In this document: piece by piece, positions 1 to 12,873 of the stretch
Layout: each line of letters begins with the position of its first letter
How positions within the stretch are numbered: the stretch's first letter is position 1
From: Phallusia mammillata
Lineage: Eukaryota; Chordata; Ascidiacea; Phlebobranchia; Ascidiidae
Reading direction: 5' to 3'
NCBI GenBank assembly: GCA_003260075.1
Contig: QLIY01000187.1
Location: 133,941 to 197,940 of the forward strand
Length of the DNA stretch: 64,000 nt
The notes under the pieces: generated by a model
Told to the model about the DNA's origin: nothing
The model's database searches: none
Seen by the model: the letters and a program-made list of their open reading frames with translations, nothing else
Made by a program: the position numbers and the translations under genes

Positions 1-1
1 G

Positions 2-280
2 ATGATCGTAATTGCGCCATTGTGTCTCATGGCAACTTTCCTCACATGCTCTGTTTGCTTTGTTAGCTTTTATGGGAAACGATATCAAAGACAGCACGAG
101 AAAACCGCGACGGATCAACAATTACCAAATATGACCTTGCTCATCCAAACGCCAAACCGAAAACACCACCATTATCAGATCCACGGCAATTTAGATATGG
201 CGCCGATAGAACAGTTTTATATCTTCCTTATTATTTCGGCTTCCAGCGTTCGTTTTCCCCTGAAATTGGGTCGTGTATGA
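2..280 (+). CDS. Possible terminal exon of a membrane protein, cut by window edge
   Basis: An open frame runs from the window edge to a stop at 278-280. Its first 25 or so residues are hydrophobic (IVIAPLCLMATFLTCSVCF and on) and are followed by a basic stretch (GKRYQRQH) and a polar tail. That is the shape of a transmembrane helix with a short cytoplasmic end, so this could be the last exon of a gene lying to the left. There is no recognisable domain, the upstream part is outside the window, and a chance hydrophobic frame is a real alternative. Confidence 0.25.
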   Translation: MIVIAPLCLMATFLTCSVCFVSFYGKRYQRQHEKTATDQQLPNMTLLIQTPNRKHHHYQIHGNLDMAPIEQFYIFLIISASSVRFPLKLGRV

Positions 281-3200
281 AGCGCGTCATCAATTTTCTT
301 GGCTGGTTTTTGAGCAAATAGTTCCTGAAGCATTTAGTTAATGATTGACTTGGGGCACAAATGACGACAAATGTTTGATAAACGGCGGCCGCAGATCTTA
401 TCGTAGCGACAATAAAAATCAGCGCTAGGTGTTTTACAGCTGCAGGCCGAGATAGTACTTGTTTTGTTCATAAAAATAGGTGAATTAAACAACTAAAAGA
501 AAGGGGAGAAACAGTGTTTTAGACAGGTTACAACTGGTATTATTAAAGAAACATTTTAAGCTCATTTTAAGTTGTTTGATTTATATAAATGACTATAAAA
601 CTACCTTTCAAACGATATAAACCGAGTTTAGTTTATCTTTCATGTTTGGTTAAATGTGGCATACAAAACAATATTCCACCTTTTTGGGGGTTAACATGCT
701 GATAAGTTTTATTATCGCATTTGTAACTTTGGTTATTTTGAATCATGCCAGGTGCCACCTGTATCTTGTGATATGCGCAGTTTTATAAGTATAGTTGTCA
801 AACATCTTTCGGAAGTTCGAAGGGCTAGCCTTAATTATTACATAAACAACTAGCATCAATACAGTGAATGCTTTGGTTTGGCACATTAAATTGTTTGTGA
901 TTTGAGTGTGAAACTTGGCCCTTCACTTTTCAAAAAAACAACTTTGTTAGAAATCGAATTCTCGGAGCAAACTTTTTCCCAGCAAGCTCTGTTGCGATTG
1001 TCGGTGTAAGTGTTAGACCGTTGATTCAACCATTGAGAGAAAACAACAGACGAGCAGGAGTAATGGATTGCAATGCTCGATTGTTCCATGACAGTTTATT
1101 TGCGCTGCATTGGACAGTACCAGTACGACATTTGACTAATGCAAACAAGCTCTTTGTCTGTTGCTCAAGTTTTGAAATGTTTGTCGGCTATTGTTCAAGG
1201 CTCTTACGAAATAATTCGTCAAGTCAGGAAAAACCTATGTTAACACAGCCTGGTCTTGTCGAGACTAGTTCGGATAGATATACGTTGTTTCGTGCTTTAA
1301 CAGTGTCTCTGCCGATTTTACAAGGGTGTTCGGCACCAACACAACTTTTTCCGCGTGTGGTCTAAGGGTCCAAGCCAACGACACTTCTGACGTGAAAACC
1401 TTCTATTCAAGAGGATTTGTTGCCTTGAAGTGGCTTTGGCTTACGTTAGTTCAGCGGCGAGCTGTTTTGAGGGCCTCGGTGGCAAGTGCGAGAGTGTCCG
1501 AAGCTTTGCAAACGCCATGAGTGCAGCCACGTATATCCTGTCCGAAAATCCCCAGTTTTAAATGAAAAAACACGCAAGGTGTCGCGAAAGGTCAGCCCAC
1601 ATCGCTCACGGCAATCTGCGCAATTGGCTACTTTCCTGCGAACTTATCCTGCCAGAACGACACGTTGTTTATTTACCGCCTGTCGCCACTAGCGTTTAAC
1701 TTGTCACTGCCAAACATGCGCACTGTGTTTAAGTACGTGGATGGTAGCTTCCAACTTGGTTGTCATCGTGTATGGCAGTTAAAGGGTCGAAGGTCAAGAA
1801 CAATGGCAGTAGAAGCTGTAATTGTCCCAGCAGGTGTCGCGAGGTTCACTAATGTCGAATTTGTAGAGTCAGATTTTGTCGGTTAACTTAACAGACGACG
1901 ATCATTTTGCATTATCTTGCGATTCGTAGCACAACGTGACTCAGCTTATCTAAGACCTTCAAGTAAAACATTTTACCATGAAATATACGCCCAGGTAATT
2001 TTTTTGCGTTGGGAAAAGAGAAAAGGATCGAGGTTTAGAAAGTTGTTTTTTTCCCTTTTATCGCCTAAGTACGATAATACACAACAACATCGAGTCATGT
2101 TAGTTCATAGCCCCCTTACGTCGCGTCTGTTTGCACAGCAGTGGTTACGAAACAGTCGTTTGACAATTTTCGGGTTCGCTTTGGTAGTAGTAACCCGAAA
2201 TTAGTGAATCACCATGGCACAGATGGAACGTCACAATAGGCGTGTCGCTCGTTAAACCGATGCTCGTATACACAACTCAGCGGGGTGCCATTTTATTACA
2301 ACAGACTCATTCAGGCGCAGATTAGGGGAGGCAAGTCGGAATTATCGTGCTGCAATATGTTTCAGTGCACCAGTTAACTCAGTACGACATTTAGAGAATA
2401 GTGTTGTGTTGGATGCGTTAAGAGATTGGTGCTGTAATTGTTGAGAATGTAAATTAAATGTAAAATTTGTTGATCCAGATATCTGAGCACGTAATGTAGT
2501 TTAGAGTTAGACATATGTCTGTAAATAGGAACTGTACAAAATTGGAATTACTGACGCAGTGAGAAAGTTTTGTTTTGAAATTCGTCGAAGTGCAGAAGAG
2601 GTCACATATTGCGTGACGTAACAATTCACGACTTGACCAGCTAATCTCATTTGGCCTCGAAATACAAGGCAATGCCACGAGATTGGTGCAGTCAGAATTA
2701 GAAATATTTTCCTTAGATTAGTGACATCTGCGCACGTTGCATACAAACACAGCTTAATCTGTGGGAATTAACGCGGTAACTTAAGTGTCAAATGTGAAAT
2801 GTTGCTGATTAACGGAAATGGACATCGGCTCCCGTTGACATGTTATCTTTCGGCATACTCATAAACAACATGTGCCTGGATTCGAAATTAGGACATCAAC
2901 ATAGCACAAGAGTTAATATGATTACTGAAGAGGCAAGCTAATAGCCCATTTCTTAGTCGTGAGTCCATGAATCAATGCAACCACAAAAGTGGGCGTTGAT
3001 GAGTTGCGGACAGATTATTTTAAATGCTAATCGAGGTTATGACCGTCACGGCTGCGACAACACGGCAGTGTCGCTGATGCAAAAACCAACTTATTTTCGT
3101 TGTTGGCGAATCCGAGGTCACGAAATGTCGTAAGCGTCCCTGCAACTCGTTAAGCTGTGCGCAAAGCATAGCTAAAACGTTACGCTGGTTCGCTGTGTGC

Positions 3201-5148
3201 GCTCGCATTGGGATAATCTCGGTTACTACGCGGAGAGTTTGTATGTGTATGGCTCTTCCTAATCTGCGACACAGGTTATGAACTTGGCTGCGACAGAGCT
3301 TAGAGGCTCCATACGACTTGCGCAAGAGCTATAGGCAGACAACACGTGCCGTCACTGTGCACAAGCATAAGATGCACCTGCGCCATAAATCTCGCCAACA
3401 GTGCAACTGTGGTAGTTTGTCTTGACAGTTTGATTTGTTACCGACTATGCCGGAAGCTTGTAATGAGATGCCGATTCTAGGTTGTTTGGTGGTGCAATTG
3501 GCAGATTTGGTTGAAAAGAGGTTTCGCGATTGCTTTTCTGCAAATTTGCGAGCCGCAGTCAATTTGCTCGTATGACAGCCAGGTTCAGCTTGTTGGTGGG
3601 CGCGTCGCCACAATTGGCGGCTGTAGGCGTCAGATCTGTCACCGGAGTAGGTGTAAGGTGCGACCACGGTGTTGAAAATCGAAATTCCTTGCCATCCTGA
3701 GCAGCGGACAGTTCTTTGAAGGTAGCAACCAGCAATTTGCCACAAGAATTATGTGCTAAATCTTGAGTTACCAATGCGTTAAATTGCAATAAATGCGTTA
3801 CTAAACCACGGAGTCCTCTCGTGTTGAAGTTGTTATCACTAAGATGCAAGTGGCAATTTAACTTGTGATCTGTTTTTTTAATGGCCACTCATGTTGCAAT
3901 GCCTGTACAATGACGTAGGAACACATTGAACAAGCAGTGAAGTAATTATTTTTCGTTCTCGTAATCGTTTAACCATAATCGCCTTATCGCCGAAGGTAGG
4001 TGAACTTTTCACGCCCGGGCTAACAAAATAAACCAAGGAGACTGCCAGGTTAATCTTGTTTCACAGAAAAATCTGCAGGGGATATTGTAAAGCTAATATG
4101 ACAAAGAATTCCAACATTGTTTCCGCTGTCGGACACGCCCTTTGACAGATACAGGCAATAACCGCCACGTGCATAGATATACGAGACTGAACTCAATTCA
4201 TGCAAAGTGCTTAGTCGGCGTTTCAATAAACAAGGATAGTCGTCAGCAAGTGCGGAATAGGCGTGCCTCGACTAGATTAGTGGTAACCTTACTGAGCGTT
4301 CCGGCGCAAGATTATACGGTTAAATAGGCGCGAGCAGTTTATTCATGGTGTTATTAATGAAGTTGATTATGATGAGAATGCGGAGGGCTGTGCGGATCCC
4401 GGTACGATCGCAAAGCACTCGCCCGGTCATAATTAAAGCGACTTCAGTGAAACCTGCGCATTAGAGTCAGAGCCCAGTGATCACTACTACGTTGTGCTGC
4501 CTTGTGCAACGAGAGGAAGTAAATTTCGAGTGGCCTTATAAATCGTCGCACGCCATCCCGAATTAACCTCATTCGTGCGGCCTGTTACGCCCCGGCGGGT
4601 GGCAGACAGAATTCTTTGACCGCGAGAGCAGACGTTTGAATCAACGCTTTGCAAAATATAATGTTGGCGAGGTATTGAAGTGGAAATAAACATTTTTGAT
4701 TCAAAATGGTGTGAAAGTTATGTATAACATGAGTAACAGTGGAGAAAGATCATTCCCAGCTTTAGTGTGGCTAAAGTGTTTGTTGACAATTGATTTTGCG
4801 TGGTTTGAAACCAGTTGGTTGCCACATAAGTGGTACGAGTCACAAGCGCCCAAGTGAGAGTGGCACGCTGTGTCACAACATTTGACACAGTGTGTAGGCT
4901 TAAGTGCACTTCAGACCTAATTTTGGATTGCGTCCGTTGTTGGTCACGTTTATTTCGCCGGGATATCATTTCTAAATTATACGGCAACAACTCCAAGATA
5001 CGCATGGCAAGAATCAGTATGCAAAAGATATTTGAGTATCGATCCTGTAGGCTACTATTGCGTTCGCAAATTTTAAATAAGGTTCCAGCTTAATCTTTTT
5101 GTAAAAATCGCATTTTTTGGCTTTGAGTTTGCAATACTTAATTTTATC
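281..5148. other. Intergenic stretch, no gene supported
   Basis: Both strands were read. Open frames here are short (under about 140 codons), carry no domain motif, lack plausible paired splice sites and overlap each other. I see no tRNA, rRNA or transposase remnant. The 5' end of the plus-strand gene at 5176 (promoter and any untranslated exon) may lie in this stretch but cannot be placed. Confidence 0.6.
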
Positions 5149-5175
5149 AATTTGTGTTTTGCAGCATTTATAGGC
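5149..5175 (+). promoter_or_regulatory. Splice acceptor 11 nt before the ATG; possible trans-splice site
   Basis: A T-rich tract ends in tttgcag at 5158-5164, and the first ATG of the long frame is at 5176, leaving an untranslated leader of only 11 nt after the acceptor. An acceptor so close to the start codon fits either a 5' untranslated exon further upstream or spliced-leader trans-splicing, which is common in ascidians. The sequence cannot separate the two. Confidence 0.45.
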
Positions 5176-7067
5176 ATGACGTCTATATCTCAAACCAGTA
5201 ACGTAATGCTTCAGCACCTTAACGCAAACCATCAAAAAAACAAAAGATTGCTGCAAGTCGAGATCAGCGAACGCAAGGTGAAGTTTAACGACGTTTGTGA
5301 GAGCGGATATTCCACCACAACTTCCAGTGACGACGGTACTAATTCACCTCTAAAGCAAATGACATCGGACAAAGCCTTCCATCTGTACGCGGCCCCACAC
5401 GGCGCCTATACCTCCCGGGTCGCCCACGGCAAACGCATGCAACATGTTACGGAAGCCCATCAACACAATTTGTGGTACGATCATCCGCAGCATCAAGAAT
5501 ACGTCGATCCCAGCTCTGCTATGACCTCAGTATCTATGACCCCCTCGCCAACACCGTCATTTACAAAATCAGACGACGACGCAAGTGGCTACTGCTACGT
5601 TGGCAACGAATTCGACAACCGAGGTTCATACTACGACCCCTTGCACCTCTCTAAAAATTGGAAAGCTTCTAGCAACTACAACGATGCTGATAGTAGCGAG
5701 ACCGAATCGTTTCAGTCCGGAAAGCGAGGAATATTGAAGAAGCCGAAAACGTTAAAACTCACAAAGACTCACAAGGACCTTCCACAACAACTTTCCCCTT
5801 ACAACTTTCAATCTCACAGCACACAAGTCAGTCCCATTCGCGTTCCTGCGGTTTACCCGACCGAACACAAAACCCCATCGCCTCTGATTTCAAGTGATGG
5901 TTCGCGAAAGTCCGCATTTACCCCGGTAGTTCCCCGAAATCAGCGACTAACTAGTGGTAGCGATTTGTCAGATGTCAGCTCAAGTATTTTCACACCAGTC
6001 AAAGGCCCTGCTGTGGCCGACTACGTCATATCTACTGAGATCGACTTTGATGCAGACGAAGATAGTTTTCCAAGTGATCAGTCGTATGCTGCAAACACAA
6101 CCCAGCCGATGCTCGAAACTCAGGAAACTTATCCAGGCCATCGCCATGTTCTTCAACGTCCTCAACCCACCGTACCAGCCCCGGTGCCTGTCCCGAGAGT
6201 TTCCAAAACAATCGGTGATCTTCAGTCATTAAAGATCCATGATAGGCGGACATCGGTTTCCACAGTGGGATCAAATGCCTCGAGCAGTCCCATACCCAAA
6301 GTCGAATCCCTCATCAACGATGCTGTTCGGATTGATGAATACTTGGAGGGCTGCAGCGCAAAAGAGCTCAAGAGAATTTTGCGAGAAAAACTTGATTCCA
6401 AAGACCCGAAATGCATCAAAGCACTTTCTGTACTAATCCCAGACACTGTTGCGAAGCAAGTTATGTCACACTGCGTCCGTTGCCACAAGGTGTGTTAAAT
6501 GAAGTTTTTATATTTTTATACTTAAACTTACATTAGGGCCGTAAATGAATTGTCCAAAAGGTTACTTCATGTAAGCTTTGCATTAGTTGCATATTCAAAC
6601 TGTAAATTTGCTTGTTACAGAGTTATAACCCGAATGAACGCGGCCGGTGCTTTTTGCCCCATCCCGAGTCGATGGTGTATAAATTGGGCCAGGATAACGA
6701 GGGAGCAAACTTCCAGTGTCAATGCTGCAAGACCGGATTTCGTCTCCTTAAAATGGATTTCTACGAGGAATCGACAAACTCACTTCTAACAGGTGGGAGT
6801 GTGCGCGATTTGATTACAGAGTGGCGGGCCGCCGCAACTCGTAAATGCTGAGAGTATNATAAATTGGGCCAGGATAACGAGGGAGCAAACTTCCAGTGTC
6901 AATGCTGCAAGACCGGATTTCGTCTCCTTAAAATGGATTTCTACGAGGAATCGACAAACTCACTTCTAACAGGTGGGAGTGTGCGCGATTTGATTACAGA
7001 GTGGCGGGCCGCCGCAACAGGTCTGATTGGCCGTAATGGTCCTAGCGACGACACTTTTTGGTGTTGA
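5176..7067 (+). CDS. Uncharacterised Ser/Pro-rich protein with Cys/His C-terminal module (two exons)
   Basis: Exon 1 is 5176-6489 (438 codons, ending in phase 0 at the donor aag/gtgtgt). Exon 2 starts at 6621 after ttgttacag. I chose ATG 5176 because the upstream in-frame ATG at 5152 lies before a good acceptor at 5164. Residues 1 to about 370 are polar and low in complexity, rich in Ser, Pro, Thr and His, without a fold I can name, and include a basic patch (RGILKKPKTLKLTK). Residues from about 385 look folded: a short helical segment (ELKRILREKLDSKD) precedes CVRCHK, then GRC, an HP pair and CQCC across the exon junction. The spacing of Cys and His suggests a zinc-binding module. The end is uncertain because exon 2 is partly duplicated around an N at 6858: the first copy stops at 6851 (TRKC), the second at 7067 (DDTFWC). 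I do not recognise the family and assign no function. Confidence 0.7.
6679..7018 (+). repeat. 160-bp perfect duplication of exon 2 around a single N (probable assembly fault)
   Basis: Bases 6679-6838 reappear without change at 6859-7018, exactly 180 bp apart, and the second copy begins directly after the N at 6858. The 19 bases after the first copy (6839-6857) match nothing after the second. A perfect copy starting at an N is the usual mark of two contigs joined without merging their overlap. The real gene probably has one copy, continuing as in the second. Confidence 0.85.
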
Positions 7068-10000
7068 TGACAAGTTGGAGGTGATAATGGCTGAATAATA
7101 TTTACGAAACTTTCGTTTTTGGCAACACTGTCCGATCGGAATTCGCTTAATGCTTCTTGCCATCAGCCGGGAAGTATGCGGCCTGTCTCACTACAAACCG
7201 GGTACCAGGGCGCACTAGTCTCGCAGAACACTTTTTAATAGCACCCGACCTTTAACCTAATTGGCGGAAAGGAGTGCCAATACCTTTTCAGCATAGGGGT
7301 AGACAGCAGGTGTTGGAAATAGGCCATTATGTTAATCCGTCTATTTGATTTCCAGGTCACTGCTATAGTGGTCACCACACCACAAACCCGGAAAGTGTCG
7401 ATTATCGAATCTCAGAGGGAGCTGCAAAGTCATGCGAGGAGAACGGCTGTGTGGAGTTTTACGTATGATGATCAACAACGCGAAAGTTCTATTTCTACCC
7501 AACCCACATGTCCCTACGGCGGTCGGTCATCGACGAAAAACCTATTCTCACACGATGCACTTCTCAATGGATATTTTAATTGCACGTTGTAGCAATAATA
7601 GATCGGAGATAAGATTGACCGAAGAGCTTTGCCGTTAAAAGCGCGGCATTAATTGATGTTTATGAATTTCTCACCGCACTCGTATTTCGTATTCGGTTGT
7701 TTTCAATGAGTAACTTGTTTTTCGTTCACTGCTGTTTATCTTCTTTATTTGCACACTGTGTTTCCGTCTTTATCTATGTTTCGAAATACTGAGAAGCATT
7801 CATTGCACCTGCCATAAGGCTCACAACAATCCACGTTCATTGAAATAGTTTGTTAAGTTTTGTATTCTTGCAAAAAGATTTAATATAATTAAATTTGCTT
7901 AAATGCTGCTCGGCAACCATTGGTTCAGCTCAAATTTGATATTAGCATCTTTAACACCCAGTTGCAATACGTGTGACCTTTACAGCTATTGTCAGCCTCG
8001 ATTTAATAACTGGTTGACTTAGGCCACATCAAACATTCCGACGAGAGTTTATACACTGTTGTTCATTGTTTGTTTTTTTGTCAATACAAAGTGTTGATTA
8101 CACATTTCTATTTTTCGAATAATATATCATATCGTTAGATGCCAAGTGGCACAGATGAATTTAATGTTCACAATAAAATTACCACTGACATTACTTCTTT
8201 GTTAGCTTTTTTTCTGAACTCAGCTTTGAATAGTGGTCTTGCACTTGCGGGTAGAGTTATGAAGAGAACAGAAAACCATGGTTATTTGCACGCTTATTAA
8301 GGGTTACCAGACGTCCGGAATTTGGGAGAAAAATCTGTGTCCGGAGCAAAATTTAAAAAACAAACGTCTCTAAACGTCCGGAATCTAAGTGTTTAGTTGC
8401 CTTTGTTACAGTAGTTCTCACAATTATTTCTTTACCTTTGAACTGTTATCTTTGCTGCTTTTGACGCAAGACGCATGAATTGAAGTCTATTTGGTGATAC
8501 TCTGTTAAAAAAAGGACCGGATCTTGTAAAACTGACTCATTGAAAACAGAATCAGCGCTTTTTGTCTATGTGATAGTGTTCACAGGACGCCAGGCCTATT
8601 AAAGGCGTTATACCGAACTATGTAATGTGACAGGAATGGTATGTTACCTGAAACGGAATGTAAAACATACTATGTACCGCATTGTAACGGAAGTTTGGTG
8701 TGTTCAAAGATATTTGTTGAAGAAATTTTGCTCTCGCAGACCCAAGCTTAGAGCAGTAACTGACTGAAGTTTTGTCGACAAGCGTTAAACTGAAAACCCT
8801 TTGGTCACGTGGTCAGTCTGGTATAGCAAATTAGTCTAAATACGATCCAACGGTATCTGACTTTCTTTTCACCTATTTAATTTTCTGCCAACTTCTGGCA
8901 CACGTTTTCACCGTTATAGCATGGTGTAATGTAAGCTTCGCAAAAATCCAACAATCCATTAGCGCTAATACTCTAATAAATGCATTAGGGAATACGTTGT
9001 TAGTACTTCATTCTTCAGGCACACGAAAAATCTCATGCAACACATTTTTGTACAACTGCGATAGTAGAAAAACATTGGGATTAACAATTTTCGCCCTGGC
9101 GTTTGTACAATGTTAGCCTTGGCAGTGCTTTAAAGCATGGCTCTACCTTCCAACGAATACAATAAAAAAACACGCAAAATATGTACATCTTATTCTCACA
9201 TACATCACATGCATTTACGTCGGGGCGGGTAAAATAGCAATGTAGGAATAAAACTTGTGTAGATATTAGTACACATATATTGCCAATATTCGGAAATTGT
9301 AATAAGGAACAGTTGCGTATTGTACTATATTTTGCCTGCTTGAAAGCGAAAAAAGTAATTTAGTTCCCATGGGCTTGGTTTAAACAAAACGAAATCGAGG
9401 CGGGAGGCCCAAACAAAAATGGGAACCAATTGTGTTTTACGGATCATCACTCGTGCGAAAGAGCGCAGTTAATTGTGACAAGGTGGCAATCTTATGTTGG
9501 ACTGAATGGGACGACTCCCACTTCGTACCATAGCTGAAGATGACACGGTTTGAGCGTCACTTTCGAGCCTTAGAAATGTACGTTAATAGCTTAAGGTGCG
9601 CGTGATGTAATGAGGCAACGTAAAGTGGCGTTAAGTGCGAGAAGACAGGCATCACCCTTTTGGCGGTCAATTCAAAGAAGTCTTGCTACTTGTGTGAACA
9701 CGTAGTGGTAATAAAAGCAGTAACTTGTAAATCCGAGGATGAGGTTGTCAACAGGGCACTCAAGGTTCCACGCCGACGGCCCAATTTTAACTGATAAACC
9801 ATCTTAGCTTTTCCAACGAGTGATCCGCCTCTTGCACGTGTTATTAGTCTCAGATTTGTTTTCGAGCATCACCAATAGCGTTTGCCTGCAGCGGTTAGTT
9901 CGGAGCCGAGTGGTTGTCGAGTAATTGCTCGACTCATTGCTGGTCGCCGTATTGTTGCTCGATTGATGTTCCGTCTGGAGCAAGCACGATCGACTTCATT

Positions 10001-12867
10001 CCTGAAGTGGTTTCCAATCGACGTTCAGTTGTTGTGGTTCTGTACGTCTTGGTGATGGTCGTAACCTTCGAAAACAAGCAATTTCCGTTCAACAACAACA
10101 GTTTGATTTGTTAAATATCCAAGGGTGTTACAATGTTCAAAATTGTCTTTGTTAAGTAAAGACAAAAAATATTCGTTTTTGCAAAAAAAAGTTCATTTTA
10201 CTGTGCATCAAACTGTATCTTACTGTGCTGGTCAATAACATTGTTGCAACTTAAAGTGGGAGAATACCCAATGATATTACAATGATATAATAGCTAAATA
10301 CTATAAACAACACTCGGATGTTTGCTGGTATGCAGCACAAATTTCCTAACAATTTATAATAGGCCACTTGAAGCACACGAAAGGTCAAGATTTGAAAATA
10401 GAAATTCAAACTTATTTTAACAAACCACTCGTAACAATTTAAATGTTTTGAAGGATGATTAGGACTGCGAAGTTAAACATGCAAATAAATTGTAAAGTGA
10501 GCATCAAAAAAAATGTCAGGTTTCGTACAACTGGACTCGTTCGTAAACAAGTCACAAAACGTTGCCTTAAACCGCGGATGCGCCTAGTAACTTACACTTA
10601 CGACTAAATGCGCAATTTATGTTGACATTGACATTAGGCATTCACACAAATTGCTACGACCAAACCCAATTCAGCACGTCGCGCCATGTCACGTGGGTGT
10701 GTATTTAGAACGTGGGATGTTAATAAACTGTTTTTAGGGACTGTTAGTACCCGGCACTGGAAGTCGACGGAAACGATTACCATTTCTCGGGAAGGAAAAA
10801 GTGCGATCGTTTTGAAAGCTAATTCCCTAATGTTAAGATCTACGACACTAACGTGCTGTTTAACTTTCAGTTAATTCCCAGGTCCGCGGTTAGTCGATAT
10901 TGGGCTTGGTCAAGATTTATTTGCAAACTATTTGCAAGTTTTGAAACGTCGCAGGGTTGAGAAAAGGCGTTAACTTAAGTTTAACTTTAAGCGAATGCAT
11001 GACCTTAATTGGCGCTCAATGTTGCCAATCGCAATGATTACTGGATGTCAAAAATCGTGGTCGTAATAAGACATCTGTTGGCAACGGAAATTAAATGCCT
11101 GACGTTCTTAGTCCTGCTAGAGGCTATGATAGCTGTTTAGTGCACTGTCATCATTTCAGAAACAATATTATTTACGCGAAGAATTCTGCACAATTTTTTT
11201 GTGGTAAAACTGCAAAGTTGATTGGTGACTTTTTTTTCTAGTGCAGTAAATGTTTCGAAACATTTTTGCTTGTTTACTTTACCGTTTGTTTAATTTTTAC
11301 GATCTTAATGTGCGGTAACTTGCAATCTGCGATCTTAATTTGCGGCAACTTGCACCAAAATACGATTTCACCAAAAATGTTTCGGATTTTGTGCGGATAT
11401 GGGCTATGTCTCGTTTTAAAACCGGTTTACTGTAGTCCTGTCATTCTGTCAGCAAGTGATAGTGAGAACGATACGAAATACTCACTATCTGAGCTTATCG
11501 ATAAAAAATATCGTAGAACACGAACAATATTTTTGGCCGACCCTAACGTTTATGTGCCCTGGAAAAACTAATTGAAAAGCGAATTTGCTGCATCAGGGAA
11601 CTGGCGCCACGTCTGCAAACACTATGGCTGTGTTCTTCAAAGCCCGGCCGCCTCTTTTAAGTAAACGAAAAATTGCTGCGTGAGAATTTAAAATAGAACA
11701 TTTTAAGGGATAGGAGTACTAAGGGCGTCATTGTAGTGGTAAATTGCAGTTTTTTATTACATTAATTCAGTGGGCGCTCGTCGTACTGTTAAGCTTTTGC
11801 AAAATACCTGCATAGTCGTTGCCTACAATAACTGATGGAAGTCAATTGAAATAGTAATTGACATAACATTCTGAAGAACAATTGACAGCCTTTTTACAGA
11901 TTTAGTTGCGTTTTATGCATGTTATTTGAAATATTCTAAACCACACTAAAACAATAATTTTGGACAGAAAAGCCTAAAATGGACACTCTATCTCGTACCC
12001 CTTATTTGGTGTTTTGCACCCCTAGGGTATATACGTACCCCCAGTTAAGGACTTTTGCAATATTAGTTAGTACCAACGTCAGATGTGTAGTTAACTGTGT
12101 GGTCCAATTATAATTTGTCATGGCCGGTAGATTAACTGATAAAATTTGTAATAATCTAAGCACCAAACCTAATAATTGATCTCACGCCCTCCAAGACAAC
12201 GCGATTACGTAAACTTTGGCGTTGTTTCAAATCGATTTTTAGCATTGTATTTTAAATGGGGCTTTTCGAAGGTGTGATCCAGTAAGACCGGTACCAAATT
12301 GCCTCGCCACAGACGTCACTGACCGGCCTCGAGGAGATGCAAATGTCCACAACAGGGTAATTATTTGGGCGTCATTCAACCCAACGCTTCGGTTTCAGTG
12401 GTGTGAAGTAGGTGGGCGGATGTAACTATTGGTTGGGTAACGCCGCGCGGAGAAATAAAGTTCCCAGCATACCAAATATAACGCCTCCTGCTATACAGTA
12501 GTCGTTTTATAATTGCAGGGTTTTGACAACTTCTATCGAATCTGTTCAGGAAACTTTGGCCGGTTTGCTCAGTTCAAGATATAAGAGGTTCTTTCCAAGC
12601 GGATGTCGCTGCTCTCTGTGGCCGGTATGCAAGTTATAATTGTGCATTTCAAGATGGACCTAATCTTTGAAAAACTAAAAACTTGGAAGCCTACCATTGC
12701 CGGGATTACTAACATAAACACATGAAGTGGTCTGGTCAATGCGTCGCTTTTGTTTCTTAATGCCCGACAGCCGGCACAAAATAACGTCGTAGTGATATTG
12801 GCCAAAGCTTAGTTTTTAATGTAACATTTACATCTTTAGAAGAGCATGTGTACTCCAAAAATGTATT
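7068..12867. other. Intergenic stretch, no gene supported
   Basis: No frame here has a recognisable product. The longest (11266-11571, plus) begins with two near copies of a 27-bp unit (cgatcttaatgtgcgg type) and has no domain. At about 8299-8391 there is GTCCGGAAT-containing sequence (acgtccggaat at about 8310 and again at about 8373) that resembles the end of a dispersed repeat but has no clear borders. The stretch lies between the 3' ends of the two convergent genes, so it may hold their 3' untranslated sequence at its margins. Confidence 0.55.
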
Positions 12868-12873
12868 TTTATT
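12815..12873 (-). terminator. Polyadenylation signals of the integrin-like gene
   Basis: AATAAA at 12873-12868 overlaps the stop codon, and ATTAAA follows at 12820-12815, about 50 nt further. Their position straight after the stop supports exon 83 as the real last exon. Confidence 0.5.

Noticed and set aside
9914..10114. 66-codon plus-strand frame with a hydrophobic stretch
   Set aside because: No domain, no splice context and no codon pattern; likely chance.
11266..11571. 101-codon plus-strand frame with an internal 27-bp tandem copy
   Set aside because: No recognisable domain and no supporting start or splice signals; kept only as a note in the intergenic entry.
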